NCBI GenBank assembly: GCA_045577455.1 | Contig: JAZNIJ010000085.1 | Span: forward strand, 1-13,429 | DNA: 13,429 nt | DNA from: SIG653 sp045577455 | GTDB taxonomy: Bacteria > Bacillota > Clostridia > Oscillospirales > CAG-382 | Reading direction: 5' to 3' | Shown: positions 1-7,600 of the stretch, one piece after another | How the letters are laid out: each line of letters starts with the position of its first letter | Position numbering within the stretch: position 1 is the first letter of the stretch | Notes under the pieces: model-generated | What the model saw: only the letters and a program-made list of their open reading frames with translations | What the model was told of the DNA's origin: nothing | The model's database searches: none | Position numbers and translations under genes: made by a program

Positions 1-1668
1 CGAAGAAAAATCATATTCATGAAAAACGGCAGTTTCAATACTATCAATTTTTTGTTCTTCTAACTTCAATAACATCTCATTTACAGATATGCCCGATTTC
101 TTTATAGAAATGGCCATAAGAACAATAATTAAAGTATTAAAATCCACATATTCAATCAACCGATCAACTGCTTCAATGTTGAAAAAATGATGCAACATTG
201 AATGTTGTAAAAACAATTCAATACACTCTTCTTTTGAGAGTTTGGGAAGCTCATATGTTTTACTTTCATAATATTCTGATGCCATTGAACATCTTGTTGT
301 GAATATTACTTTAAAACTTTTATTACTACTTGGTAAAAAATCCCTTAAAAATTCATCATATGTAACATTAAAATTATCAACAACAATTAAAGTTTTTTCA
401 TCAGCCAAATGCAAAACTTTATTTTTTTCTTTAATGAGTTCTTCGGTATTAGGATAACTCACATCATCTATACCGCTAATTTGCATTGTTGCAACAACAG
501 ATTTAAGGTCATTAGTGTATTTGCAAAATTGTACAGTATGATATTCATCCTTATAGACATCAGCATATAATTTTGCAATTTCAGATTTGCCAAGTCCTCC
601 AATTCCTTTTACAAAAACATAACCATCAATATCAAGGCGACTTTTAATTTCTTTAAGTTCATTTTTTCTGCCGACACAAAATCTGGATGGTTGCCATTTC
701 GGCAAATCCAATAAATAAGGCTTGCTCTCATCAAGTAGAGAAATTATTAATTCAAGTTTATTTTTTAATTCAAGTGTAGTTTTATATCTGTTTCTCCTTG
801 ATATTTGAATAGTTTTTTTGAACAGCTCAACAAATTCATTTTTTACTTTCGGAGAAACACCTACAAAAAAATCATTATTATCAACATCATATACTGAATC
901 ATATGACATATCTTCTTCAACAGGTGCTCGCTTGAAAATTCTCATAAACAACGTTGCACCTATCTCAAAAATATCTGTTTCAATACCAATATTTCTTATT
1001 TCATATTTATATAACTCGGGAACATAATAATCTTCCGGAGCAGGTATTCCAAATACTGCTCCACTTTTCAAATTTGCGATAGAAGTAAGACTATCATAAT
1101 CAAACAATTTAATTAAATCTGTAACATCATTAAGAATTAAAATATTTTTCGGCTTGATATCTAAATGCAAAAATCCCGCTTTATGATAGAACTCTACGCC
1201 CTTAGTAATAGACAGCATAATTTTACAAATAGACAATAAGTTTTTATCATCTATTTTGTCATAAGTCATACCATAATCGCGGGATGTTAATGTATATAAA
1301 GTGTTATTTCCTTCGTAAAGACCAATTTGAACAGGATGAAAATTAGTAGCAGAAACATTTTCTGACAAATACTGATTTATATATCTATATGTATTTTTGA
1401 ACTCGTTTAATCCCGCAACAAAATTACCGTAAAAGTCATCCGGTATGTTTAATTCAGTATCTATTCTTATAGGATTAATGCTGTCAAGATAGGCTGGACA
1501 GTACTCTTTGAGAACGCCTTTATGAGGAATAGAATCATTTTCAAAATAGGTTACAACATATGCAACACAACTTCCACCGAGGCCTAAAACTTCATCTATA
1601 TTAAAAGAAGTTGTTTTACCATCAGCGTGTAAATGAATTGTTGTACCTACTTTAATATTTCGTTCCAT
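1..1668 (-). CDS. Ser/Thr protein kinase fused to NB-ARC (STAND) NTPase, C-terminus off window
   Basis: This frame is open from ATG at 1668 to base 1 (556 codons) with no stop, so the gene continues past the left edge. Residues 1 to about 290 form a protein kinase: Gly-rich loop GLGGSC (29-34), likely ATP lysine K54 in VLKEY, catalytic loop HLDIKPKN (168-175, D170), and DYD (190-192) in place of DFG, still with the metal-binding aspartate. A linker leads to an NB-ARC-type P-loop: Walker A GIGGLGKS (355-362, K361), Walker B TLIVVDNF with D431, and the TTR sensor motif (457-459). STAND NTPases are nucleotide-driven switches that usually carry C-terminal sensor repeats; here that part is unseen. 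A ribosome binding site (TGAGGATG) lies about 8 bases before the ATG. It is last in the visible operon, 36 bp after the TM2 gene. Family assignment is firm; a role as receptor kinase or conflict sensor is inference. Confidence 0.9.
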   Translation of the reverse strand, partial: MERNIKVGTTIHLHADGKTTSFNIDEVLGLGGSCVAYVVTYFENDSIPHKGVLKEYCPAYLDSINPIRIDTELNIPDDFYGNFVAGLNEFKNTYRYINQYLSENVSATNFHPVQIGLYEGNNTLYTLTSRDYGMTYDKIDDKNLLSICKIMLSITKGVEFYHKAGFLHLDIKPKNILILNDVTDLIKLFDYDSLTSIANLKSGAVFGIPAPEDYYVPELYKYEIRNIGIETDIFEIGATLFMRIFKRAPVEEDMSYDSVYDVDNNDFFVGVSPKVKNEFVELFKKTIQISRRNRYKTTLELKNKLELIISLLDESKPYLLDLPKWQPSRFCVGRKNELKEIKSRLDIDGYVFVKGIGGLGKSEIAKLYADVYKDEYHTVQFCKYTNDLKSVVATMQISGIDDVSYPNTEELIKEKNKVLHLADEKTLIVVDNFNVTYDEFLRDFLPSSNKSFKVIFTTRCSMASEYYESKTYELPKLSKEECIELFLQHSMLHHFFNIEAVDRLIEYVDFNTLIIVLMAISIKKSGISVNEMLLKLEEQKIDSIETAVFHEYDFSS

Positions 1669-1704
1669 ACCAACATCCTCAATTCTTATCCACAGAACAC
1701 TATA

Positions 1705-2187
1705 TTAATTAACATAAAATGTATCTTGTATATCTTTTAAACCATCTTTTGCAGCTTTTACAACGGGAGCCGCTGCTTTTGCTGTTTTAATAACTTTATT
1801 AATTGTTTCATCATTTTGCTGAATTTTTGATACTACAGCAGGGTCATTTATTGAAGCAATCAGCTTTTTACAATTATAATCTCTACATCTTTTCTTGGCA
1901 TTCAAAATATCTACAATCCACCAAATTCCAAGTCCACCGAATGTTATGTATTTCAAAACGCCTTTTGCAATATCTCCCAAATAAAAGCGGTCAACTCCAA
2001 GAGAACCCAAAAGAACAGAAAGAATTAATACTGTTGAAGGTTTACGATAAGGAAAATTTACTATAATATTCTCTTGTTCTTCTGTGCATAAACTTAACAC
2101 ATTCAACAATTCGCCTTCCTCGTATGTATTATTTGGTAACAAAAATTCTTTTTTAATTTCAACTATTTTACTTATGTTTTGATTCAT
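1705..2187 (-). CDS. TM2-domain membrane protein
   Basis: This 160-residue protein has an N-terminal soluble part (about 1-47) followed by a TM2 domain (about 48-96). The domain shows the family hallmarks: a positive-then-proline entry (YRKPST), a first helix, the turn GVDRFYLGD (64-72), a second helix and the WWIVDILN end (89-96). The Asp-Arg-Phe turn between two short transmembrane helices defines TM2, whose function in bacteria is not established. After the domain come a Cys/Lys-rich patch (KKRCRDYNCKK) and an Ala/Lys-rich tail that may be helical. A good ribosome binding site (AGAGGAAGG) precedes the ATG. It lies 15 bp after the transglutaminase-like gene and just before the kinase-NB-ARC gene. 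It may anchor a complex at the membrane, which is inference. Confidence 0.88.
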   Translation of the reverse strand: MNQNISKIVEIKKEFLLPNNTYEEGELLNVLSLCTEEQENIIVNFPYRKPSTVLILSVLLGSLGVDRFYLGDIAKGVLKYITFGGLGIWWIVDILNAKKRCRDYNCKKLIASINDPAVVSKIQQNDETINKVIKTAKAAAPVVKAAKDGLKDIQDTFYVN

Positions 2188-2202
2188 AAATATCCTTCCT
2201 CT

Positions 2203-3192
2203 TTACTGCTTAATTACGCAAATAATCGACTGTTCTTCATTGATACGAAATGTAACTCCACCTTGCATCAATGATAACAAATCATAATTTGCATTTATAA
2301 TATTTGATATATAGTCACAATATTGGTTGTCGGTTTTTAAATAGTTTAAATAAGGACATTTTATGTATAAACCATTACTTTTTTGGGCTTGTCTTTTAGC
2401 AATAGAAATCAATTCATTTTCAGAATTAGCTATTGACTTTGTTACTTGAAAAAAGTTCATATCATCAGAATTACATAACGGATACAGGGTTCTGTTCCAT
2501 TTTCGTCTATTTAAATCTGAATCTTTTAATGCAAAATAATCTAGACACGGAAAGCTACTATCATCCTTGTTTTTTAAATTCCATGTAACATCAAAGTGAT
2601 AACACTTTCCATCAACTTTCACAATGTTCCATGTATGACCATAGTCTCTTACTTTTTGTGTTGTGCCATTAACAACTGTAGATTCTATGCCGACAAGTGA
2701 TAACAAATAACAAAAAGCTGCAGCTATCCCTTCACATACGGCACACTTATCAACAATCGCTCCATATGCAGTATGATAGTGTTGATATCCTCCTACTCCA
2801 GTTATCCCGCCGAAGTATGTAACATTCTCTACTAAGTAATTGTGTATCGCAAGAATTTTTTGCATTTTGCTCATATCATTTTTTATTACTTTTTCTATTA
2901 TTCTTTTTGATTCTGTATAAAACTTATCAACATAGAGTCTAACTGAAAGTGAACTCAACCATTTTGTTAATTTCACAATTCGCTTACTTCCAAAACTCGC
3001 ATAATTTATTTTGCAATTATCGTAATAAAAATACTCTGAATTCTCTGCTAATACGATCTTAAATAGATTTGATACTTGCTTCATATCTGCTTTGCATGAA
3101 ACACTGAATTCCGTTTTTCCGTGTTTTATTGCAAAAAGAATAGAGTCATATATGTCCTTTTCAACTTCTGATAAACATAAAATGCTTTTCAT
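2203..3192 (-). CDS. transglutaminase-like cysteine protease/transferase domain protein
   Basis: A 329-residue protein with a transglutaminase-like core at about 105-215. The catalytic cysteine is probably C153 in KCAVCEGIAAAFCYLL, where a Cys begins a helix followed by Gly and small residues. The histidine is H186 in YGHTWNIV and the aspartate D201 in YHFDVTWN; this order and spacing are typical of the bacterial transglutaminase-like superfamily, most of whose members are proteases or peptide-modifying enzymes. No signal peptide is seen, so it is probably cytoplasmic. The N-terminal 100 and C-terminal 110 residues are not recognised. The ATG directly follows the stop codon of the upstream TerY-C-like gene (TAA ATG), with an AAGGA site inside that gene's end, so translation is probably coupled. 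It could be an effector that cleaves or modifies proteins in this system, which is inference. Confidence 0.85.
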   Translation of the reverse strand: MKSILCLSEVEKDIYDSILFAIKHGKTEFSVSCKADMKQVSNLFKIVLAENSEYFYYDNCKINYASFGSKRIVKLTKWLSSLSVRLYVDKFYTESKRIIEKVIKNDMSKMQKILAIHNYLVENVTYFGGITGVGGYQHYHTAYGAIVDKCAVCEGIAAAFCYLLSLVGIESTVVNGTTQKVRDYGHTWNIVKVDGKCYHFDVTWNLKNKDDSSFPCLDYFALKDSDLNRRKWNRTLYPLCNSDDMNFFQVTKSIANSENELISIAKRQAQKSNGLYIKCPYLNYLKTDNQYCDYISNIINANYDLLSLMQGGVTFRINEEQSIICVIKQ

Positions 3193-3555
3193 TTATCCTT
3201 GACCCATACCACTGCTTCCACCGATGTCTTTAATTACGCCATTTACAACGCCTGTCTTACCACAATGTGCGCAAGTAAAATCTTTAGTGTTGCCGGGTTT
3301 ACATGTGATTTTTCCACAGGTTCCACATCTAACATACGAACTGTTACCACAATGAGGGCATTTATATTGTGGTCCAATTGTTGTTTTCGAAATATCAATC
3401 TCCATCTTATTGTATGAAGTTCCTGTAGTGCTTTGCGGAGCAAATTTAACACCATAAGTCTGACACCACACTCCACCCGCAGCTTTATCAAATCTTATAT
3501 AAAAAGTATTGTTTGTGTGAACACATTTAGCTTCCAAGAAAAACAGATTATCCAT
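3193..3555 (-). CDS. TerY-C-like zinc-binding protein (second copy)
   Basis: A 120-residue protein. The N-terminal half (1-60) is a conserved beta-rich region containing C11 and C31 and the segment GVWCQTYGVKFAPQ. The C-terminal half is a metal-binding module with C66-x2-C69, C77-x2-C80, C85 and C95-x2-C98. The pattern CPHCGN..YVRCG.CGKITC...FTCAHCGKTG resembles the TerY-C metal-binding domain, normally found after the vWA domain of TerY. It ends in GGSSGMGQG. The neighbouring gene encodes a paralog about three-quarters identical, so this pair is a tandem duplication. A near-perfect ribosome binding site (GGAGGT) precedes the ATG. It is 16 bp downstream of the paralog and abuts the transglutaminase-like gene. 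It is probably a protein-interaction adaptor of the phospho-signalling module; other zinc-ribbon families remain possible. Confidence 0.82.
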   Translation of the reverse strand: MDNLFFLEAKCVHTNNTFYIRFDKAAGGVWCQTYGVKFAPQSTTGTSYNKMEIDISKTTIGPQYKCPHCGNSSYVRCGTCGKITCKPGNTKDFTCAHCGKTGVVNGVIKDIGGSSGMGQG

Positions 3556-3571
3556 TTTGTTTTACCTCCTA

Positions 3572-3946
3572 TTAACCTTGTCCAATTCCACTATTACCTT
3601 CCATAGTTTTTATATAATTATCCTTGTCGTATGACACAGTTCCCGTATGTCCACAATGTGCACAAGAAAAGTCCTTGTCTCCATAATTAAAACAAGTGAG
3701 TTTTCCGCAGCTTCCACATTTAACATATGATTCATTACCACAGTGAGGACATTTATACTGTGGTCCAACTGTTGATTTTGAAATATCAACACTCATTTTA
3801 TTACTTGCCACGCCTGTAGTGCTTTGCGGAGCAAATTTAACACCATAAGTCTGACACCAAACTCCGCCTGCTGCTTTATCAAATCTAATATAAAATGTAG
3901 ATTTCGTATGCATACATTTCGCTTCTAAAAAAAACAAATTATCCAT
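3572..3946 (-). CDS. TerY-C-like zinc-binding protein (first copy)
   Basis: A 124-residue protein starting MDNLFFLEAKC, exactly like its downstream paralog. An in-frame ATG further upstream (3994) would overlap the preceding gene and has no homology support. ATG 3946 has an AAAGGA site about 10 bases upstream, so it is the preferred start. The first 45 residues differ from the paralog at only three positions. The metal-binding half holds CPHCGN, YVKCGSCGKLTC and FSCAHCGHTG, giving seven cysteines in the TerY-C-like arrangement. Divergence is concentrated between the cysteine knuckles and in the linker before the end, where EGNSGIGQG mirrors GGSSGMGQG of the paralog. It lies in the operon between a membrane protein and the second copy. 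An adaptor or sensor role in the TerY-type module is inference. Confidence 0.82.
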   Translation of the reverse strand: MDNLFFLEAKCMHTKSTFYIRFDKAAGGVWCQTYGVKFAPQSTTGVASNKMSVDISKSTVGPQYKCPHCGNESYVKCGSCGKLTCFNYGDKDFSCAHCGHTGTVSYDKDNYIKTMEGNSGIGQG

Positions 3947-3960
3947 AACTAATATCCTTT

Positions 3961-4398
3961 CTACGCAATAATAAATGTCAAGATAAAGCACCAAACGGTT
4001 CTTACTATTACCGGACTCAATGCATCTTTTAATTGATATTTTTTATTTTTGCTAAACTTAATTATAAGTTCTAAAATGATAACCAAGGCCAAGGCTACTG
4101 CCCATACAAATGCAAAAAGCAACGCATTTTGAGCTAAGATTTCAATCCCTGTGATTTTTTCTTTGCTTACATAATTGTTTGCAAAAAGAATCCAATCCAT
4201 CAGCAAAAAAATAGAACTTACAACACATGTTTTTGTAAATGTTGACTTACAATCTGTAAACGTTGGTAATGCAACTTTCGCAGTAGCTAATTTATTTAAT
4301 CTTGAATTACCCAACAATGCACAAATGCAACATATAGCTAAAATTAATAAAGCTATCGCATTAAATATAACATATAAAATCAAAAGAGCTTCAAACAC
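3961..4398 (-). CDS. small four-helix membrane protein, function unknown
   Basis: I do not recognise this family. The roughly 145-residue protein has about four hydrophobic segments: 2-30 (Leu/Ile/Cys-rich, with CCIC), about 58-76, 91-115, and a final helix that ends at the C-terminus (WCFILTFIIA). Short basic loops (KFSKNKKYQLK) separate helices 3 and 4. The start is a choice between two GTG codons. GTG 4422 abuts the TGA of the upstream gene but has no ribosome binding site. GTG 4398 follows AAAGGTG at good spacing, so I prefer it; the longer form would add eight residues. It sits between a zinc-ribbon membrane protein and the TerY-C-like pair, 14 bp before the latter, so it is surely cotranscribed. 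A role as membrane anchor, channel or effector is possible but unsupported. Confidence 0.75.
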   Translation of the reverse strand: MFEALLILYVIFNAIALLILAICCICALLGNSRLNKLATAKVALPTFTDCKSTFTKTCVVSSIFLLMDWILFANNYVSKEKITGIEILAQNALLFAFVWAVALALVIILELIIKFSKNKKYQLKDALSPVIVRTVWCFILTFIIA

Positions 4399-4422
4399 AA
4401 AAACACACCTTTCTTTATTCAC

Positions 4423-5199
4423 TCAGTCTATTTGTTCATTCTTTTCTGAGAAATCCTCATTTTTTTCGGACATACTTTCAGTTTCTTTTGAAGATTCTAG
4501 AAATTCATTTACAAAAGCAGTACTTCTAGGAAACATATAAATAAGTTTCTCCTCAAATGTACTTTGATTAGCAATCAAAGAAGATATAGAATTAAAAAGT
4601 CGAATAGAACCTTCAGACAGTTTTATTGTGTCTTCGGTGTCCTTTGATTTTTTGAATATGTTTTGTTTTTCATCAAATTTTACTGAAATTATATGCTCAT
4701 CCCTTATTGATTCTATTTTATCTGCAATCACATTTTGCGGAACAATAAAATCAACGCCAAGTTCATTTGAAAAAGCTACTGAAGCTATAACAGATAAAAT
4801 CACGAGAATGATTCCCAATGTTGCCATAGCTTTTCTGAATTTCTTAAAACCAAGCGAAAACTTAAGCTCGTTTTCATATCGCTTGTTATTTCTTTCAATC
4901 CGAGAAACAACTTTCTCCCTATCTTTTCTTTCTTTACGATATGCTTTCTCTGCTTCTAGTCTTGCTTTTTTCTCTGCTTTAGCCTTAACTAACTTTTCTC
5001 TTTCTTCTTTTTCAATAAGAAGTTGTCTTTGTCGATTTTCTTCTGTTATTTTTTTCTGAATTTCCTTTTGCTTTTCCTTTTCTGCAGATACAATCTGAGT
5101 AATATAAGCATCTGTGAACTCAAATCCACAACAATCACAATATCCCGATTTTGTAGATTGATATGTAGTTCCACAATTAGGACAATTTAAATCATTCAT
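4423..5199 (-). CDS. zinc-ribbon, coiled-coil, single-pass membrane protein
   Basis: A 258-residue protein with three clear parts. The N-terminal zinc ribbon (1-28) has C6-x2-C9 and C21-x2-C24 plus an extra C23 (CDCCGFEF). A long, highly charged Glu/Lys/Arg-rich helix with coiled-coil character spans about 38-115. One transmembrane helix lies at about 126-143 (ATLGIILVILSVIASVAF). The remaining roughly 115 residues follow the helix and end in a Glu/Ser-rich tail. The basic stretch before the membrane helix suggests the zinc ribbon and coil are cytoplasmic and the tail is outside, but this is inferred. Its N-terminus is clearly homologous to that of the upstream gene product (MYDLNCPCCGTTYQ against MNDLNCPNCGTTYQ). 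The start has a GAGGAAAT site. It may link a cytoplasmic sensing complex to the membrane. Confidence 0.8.
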   Translation of the reverse strand: MNDLNCPNCGTTYQSTKSGYCDCCGFEFTDAYITQIVSAEKEKQKEIQKKITEENRQRQLLIEKEEREKLVKAKAEKKARLEAEKAYRKERKDREKVVSRIERNNKRYENELKFSLGFKKFRKAMATLGIILVILSVIASVAFSNELGVDFIVPQNVIADKIESIRDEHIISVKFDEKQNIFKKSKDTEDTIKLSEGSIRLFNSISSLIANQSTFEEKLIYMFPRSTAFVNEFLESSKETESMSEKNEDFSEKNEQID

Positions 5200-5230
5200 A
5201 AATATTTCCTCATTACATTGTATAGAATGT

Positions 5231-6055
5231 TTATCCTCCTAAAACAATACTTACACCACTTTGCTCAAGCAAGGACAAATACAACAATGCCGCAACAACT
5301 GTTATAGCTAGACCTGCCAAACCACCTTTAATATCATCTAAAACGGTTTGTAAAAATGCAGTCAAAACTATAGATACACCTACAATTATAACTAACGCAA
5401 TAATCACAAAGAGTATAAAAAAAGCGAAACTAATCAGACCTGCAAAAAGAACTACAAGAAAGCCTTCCCTAAACATATCAACTATCATATCCATCCATAA
5501 GTCGCTAATTGTACACGCTAGTGCAAAGGCACCTATAATTCCAGATGGAATAATATTAGTGAATCCTATAGCTAAATCATCTTTAAAGAAAGCATAAGCA
5601 AAGCCTGAAACAACCACAGAGGCAATTGCTAATAAAATAAAAAATACCCATCCTGCAGTAACACCTGTTGAGCTACTCATTACAATTGTTCTGATTATTA
5701 TAATGAGAGCAAAAATCACAGATATTACTATTCCAATATATTCTTCGGCAATCCACCATGCATGAAGAAACTCGGTTTTTATCTTATCCTTTTTTTCTTG
5801 TCTTTCTTTTTCTAAAGCAGCTTTTTTATCAGCCTCTTCTTTTTTCTTTTTTTCTAACTTTTCTTTTTCAAGTAAAATTTGCCGTTGTCTTTCTTCCTCA
5901 GCAATTTTTTTCTGAATTTCTTTTTCTTTTTTCTTCTCAGTGGCTATAAGTTCACTGATATATACTTCAGTAAATTCATAGCCACAGCAATCACAAAAAC
6001 CTGCTACTGAACCTTGATATGTTGTTCCGCAACAAGGACAGTTCAAATCATACAT
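5231..6055 (-). CDS. zinc-ribbon, coiled-coil, polytopic membrane protein
   Basis: A 274-residue paralog of the next gene at its N-terminus. The zinc ribbon has C6-x2-C9 and C21-x2-C24 (with C8 and C23 also present). A Lys/Glu-rich coiled coil runs about 36-95 (KKEKEIQKKIAEEERQRQ is nearly shared with the paralog). From about 100 on the two diverge: this protein has some five or six hydrophobic segments (about 107-127, 134-155, 163-185, 195-230 as one or two, 240-270) and few charged residues. A shared sensor head has thus been joined to a different membrane module. The ATG lies 3 bp after the kinase stop, with AAGGAAA inside the kinase gene end, so translation is probably coupled. A pore-forming or membrane-perturbing output is a tempting guess but not shown. 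Confidence 0.8.
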   Translation of the reverse strand: MYDLNCPCCGTTYQGSVAGFCDCCGYEFTEVYISELIATEKKKEKEIQKKIAEEERQRQILLEKEKLEKKKKEEADKKAALEKERQEKKDKIKTEFLHAWWIAEEYIGIVISVIFALIIIIRTIVMSSSTGVTAGWVFFILLAIASVVVSGFAYAFFKDDLAIGFTNIIPSGIIGAFALACTISDLWMDMIVDMFREGFLVVLFAGLISFAFFILFVIIALVIIVGVSIVLTAFLQTVLDDIKGGLAGLAITVVAALLYLSLLEQSGVSIVLGG

Positions 6056-6058
6056 AGT

Positions 6059-7597
6059 TTATTTCCTTCTGATGAGCTTCATTTTGACAGCAACATCTGT
6101 TAAAAGCTTTATTTTACTGTCACCACGAGAATATGCGATAACATAATCATCTGAAAGAATTTCAACTTTTGTATATGGTTCGGGAAGAGGATTAACCACT
6201 TCAATTGAAAAATCATTTCGAATAGATAAAGCTTTGTATGCATTAACAATAGCTGAATACAATCTGTTAATATTGTTTTCGTCTGTCAATTCACCTTTTT
6301 GACGTTTCGCAAAATTAACAAGTTTAAGAAGATTGTCACGACTTTCAGATGTATATCTTGACAAGTCTTTTGATTCAATTGTAGCAATAGCATCTTCAAT
6401 TTTCTTGAACTTATTATCCTGTGGTTTAACGACCAAAGCATTTACAGCTTCTTTTAATTTCGCTGTAACCTTATCTACTTGACCTTGTGTTTGAAACTTA
6501 TTAAGATTACCATTGATAAATGCAACGGTTTCTTTAAGATAATTATAACTATCTTCTGTAAATTTGTTTATTTCTTCTCCTTGGGGAAGTTCGCTCATAA
6601 GCTTTTTTAATTTCTCAAAAGAGGGTTTTGTTTTTTTAGGAGGAACAATCCCTGACACATAAGTCTTCGTTCTAATAGCTTCAAAAACTGTAGCCATTGA
6701 CGGTCTTTTTTCAGGTTCAGGATACAACATATCTAAAATCAAATCTCCAAGCCATTCGGGAACAGAGGAGTCAATTTTAATCTTATTGGGCCATGAATTA
6801 TGTACAACCTGATATAAATTTACAAAATCATCTCTTCCTTCGTAATATGGAAAATCTCCAGTCCACCATTCATGAAAAATAAGACCCATTGCAAATACGT
6901 CATTCTTACAGCTCAAACGAGATTTTACACTTTCGTTGCCAAATTTGTATGCCGCTAACTCTGGACTCCAATAAGGCTCTGTACAAGTGATAAATTTTTC
7001 ATCAGGTATATTATTATCAAATATTGCATCACCACAGTCTGTAATTTTTGAAATATAACCTCCCATTTCACTTGAACAAATAGGAACATTATCTGGTTTC
7101 AAGTCGCAATGAACTATTCCCCAACTGTGTATTTGATTTAATGCATATGCGCTTGTTTGCATAATTTTAATAATAGCATCCGGGTCTAACTCGCAAACTT
7201 TCTTCAGATTTTCCCTTCTTCCAGTGTCTTTAAATATTTCATCTTCGAGTTCTTTCTTTTCAACATCTGAAATAGGGACTTTATTAATTTTAACAAAATG
7301 CTGAAGTTCGTAGATACTTCCTTCATCTACAAAATATGCAATCGGAAACACAGTATTACCTGTACCATTATTATGCTTAATAAACTCTTGTCTAATCGCA
7401 TTATGATAATTTAACCATTCATCAGCATCTTTTTTTAACTTTCGCCTTAACTCAATAGGGTCAGAATCCATACCATATTTAACTTCAGGTATTTTTTTTA
7501 TAAAGTACTTTTTTCCATCGGACTTTGATGTTGTTATATAACAAGTTGCATTTGCTGATGAAAATGTCTTTTCAATTTTATAATCAGATAATCTCAA
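6059..7597 (-). CDS. Ser/Thr protein kinase of a TerY-P-like triad
   Basis: A 512-residue protein whose first roughly 310 residues are a eukaryotic-like protein kinase. Visible motifs are the ATP lysine (probably K34 in YFIKKI), catalytic loop IVHCDLKPDN (161-170, D165, K167, N170), DCG (187-189) in place of DFG, TEPYWSPE (206-213) for the activation-segment end, and KNDVFAMG (231-238). The catalytic residues are intact, so activity is expected. The C-terminal half has two repeats (about 346-389 and 414-458) resembling the FIVAR helical module (FTEDSYNYLKETV... and RYTSESRDNLLKLV..., each ending in an A..AL pattern), then a roughly 50-residue tail. The start is TTG at 7597, 3 bp after the phosphatase stop, with GAGAGGTG at correct spacing. 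It presumably phosphorylates partners that the neighbouring PP2C dephosphorylates; the vWA protein may scaffold or be a substrate. Confidence 0.92.
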   Translation of the reverse strand: MRLSDYKIEKTFSSANATCYITTSKSDGKKYFIKKIPEVKYGMDSDPIELRRKLKKDADEWLNYHNAIRQEFIKHNNGTGNTVFPIAYFVDEGSIYELQHFVKINKVPISDVEKKELEDEIFKDTGRRENLKKVCELDPDAIIKIMQTSAYALNQIHSWGIVHCDLKPDNVPICSSEMGGYISKITDCGDAIFDNNIPDEKFITCTEPYWSPELAAYKFGNESVKSRLSCKNDVFAMGLIFHEWWTGDFPYYEGRDDFVNLYQVVHNSWPNKIKIDSSVPEWLGDLILDMLYPEPEKRPSMATVFEAIRTKTYVSGIVPPKKTKPSFEKLKKLMSELPQGEEINKFTEDSYNYLKETVAFINGNLNKFQTQGQVDKVTAKLKEAVNALVVKPQDNKFKKIEDAIATIESKDLSRYTSESRDNLLKLVNFAKRQKGELTDENNINRLYSAIVNAYKALSIRNDFSIEVVNPLPEPYTKVEILSDDYVIAYSRGDSKIKLLTDVAVKMKLIRRK

Positions 7598-7600
7598 AAC

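Noticed and set aside
4628..5059. Long open frame on the plus strand, opposite the zinc-ribbon/coiled-coil gene
   Set aside because: It is Ser/Phe-rich and mirrors the Lys/Glu-rich coiled coil on the minus strand, which has a zinc ribbon, a paralog and a good ribosome binding site. It is a compositional shadow.
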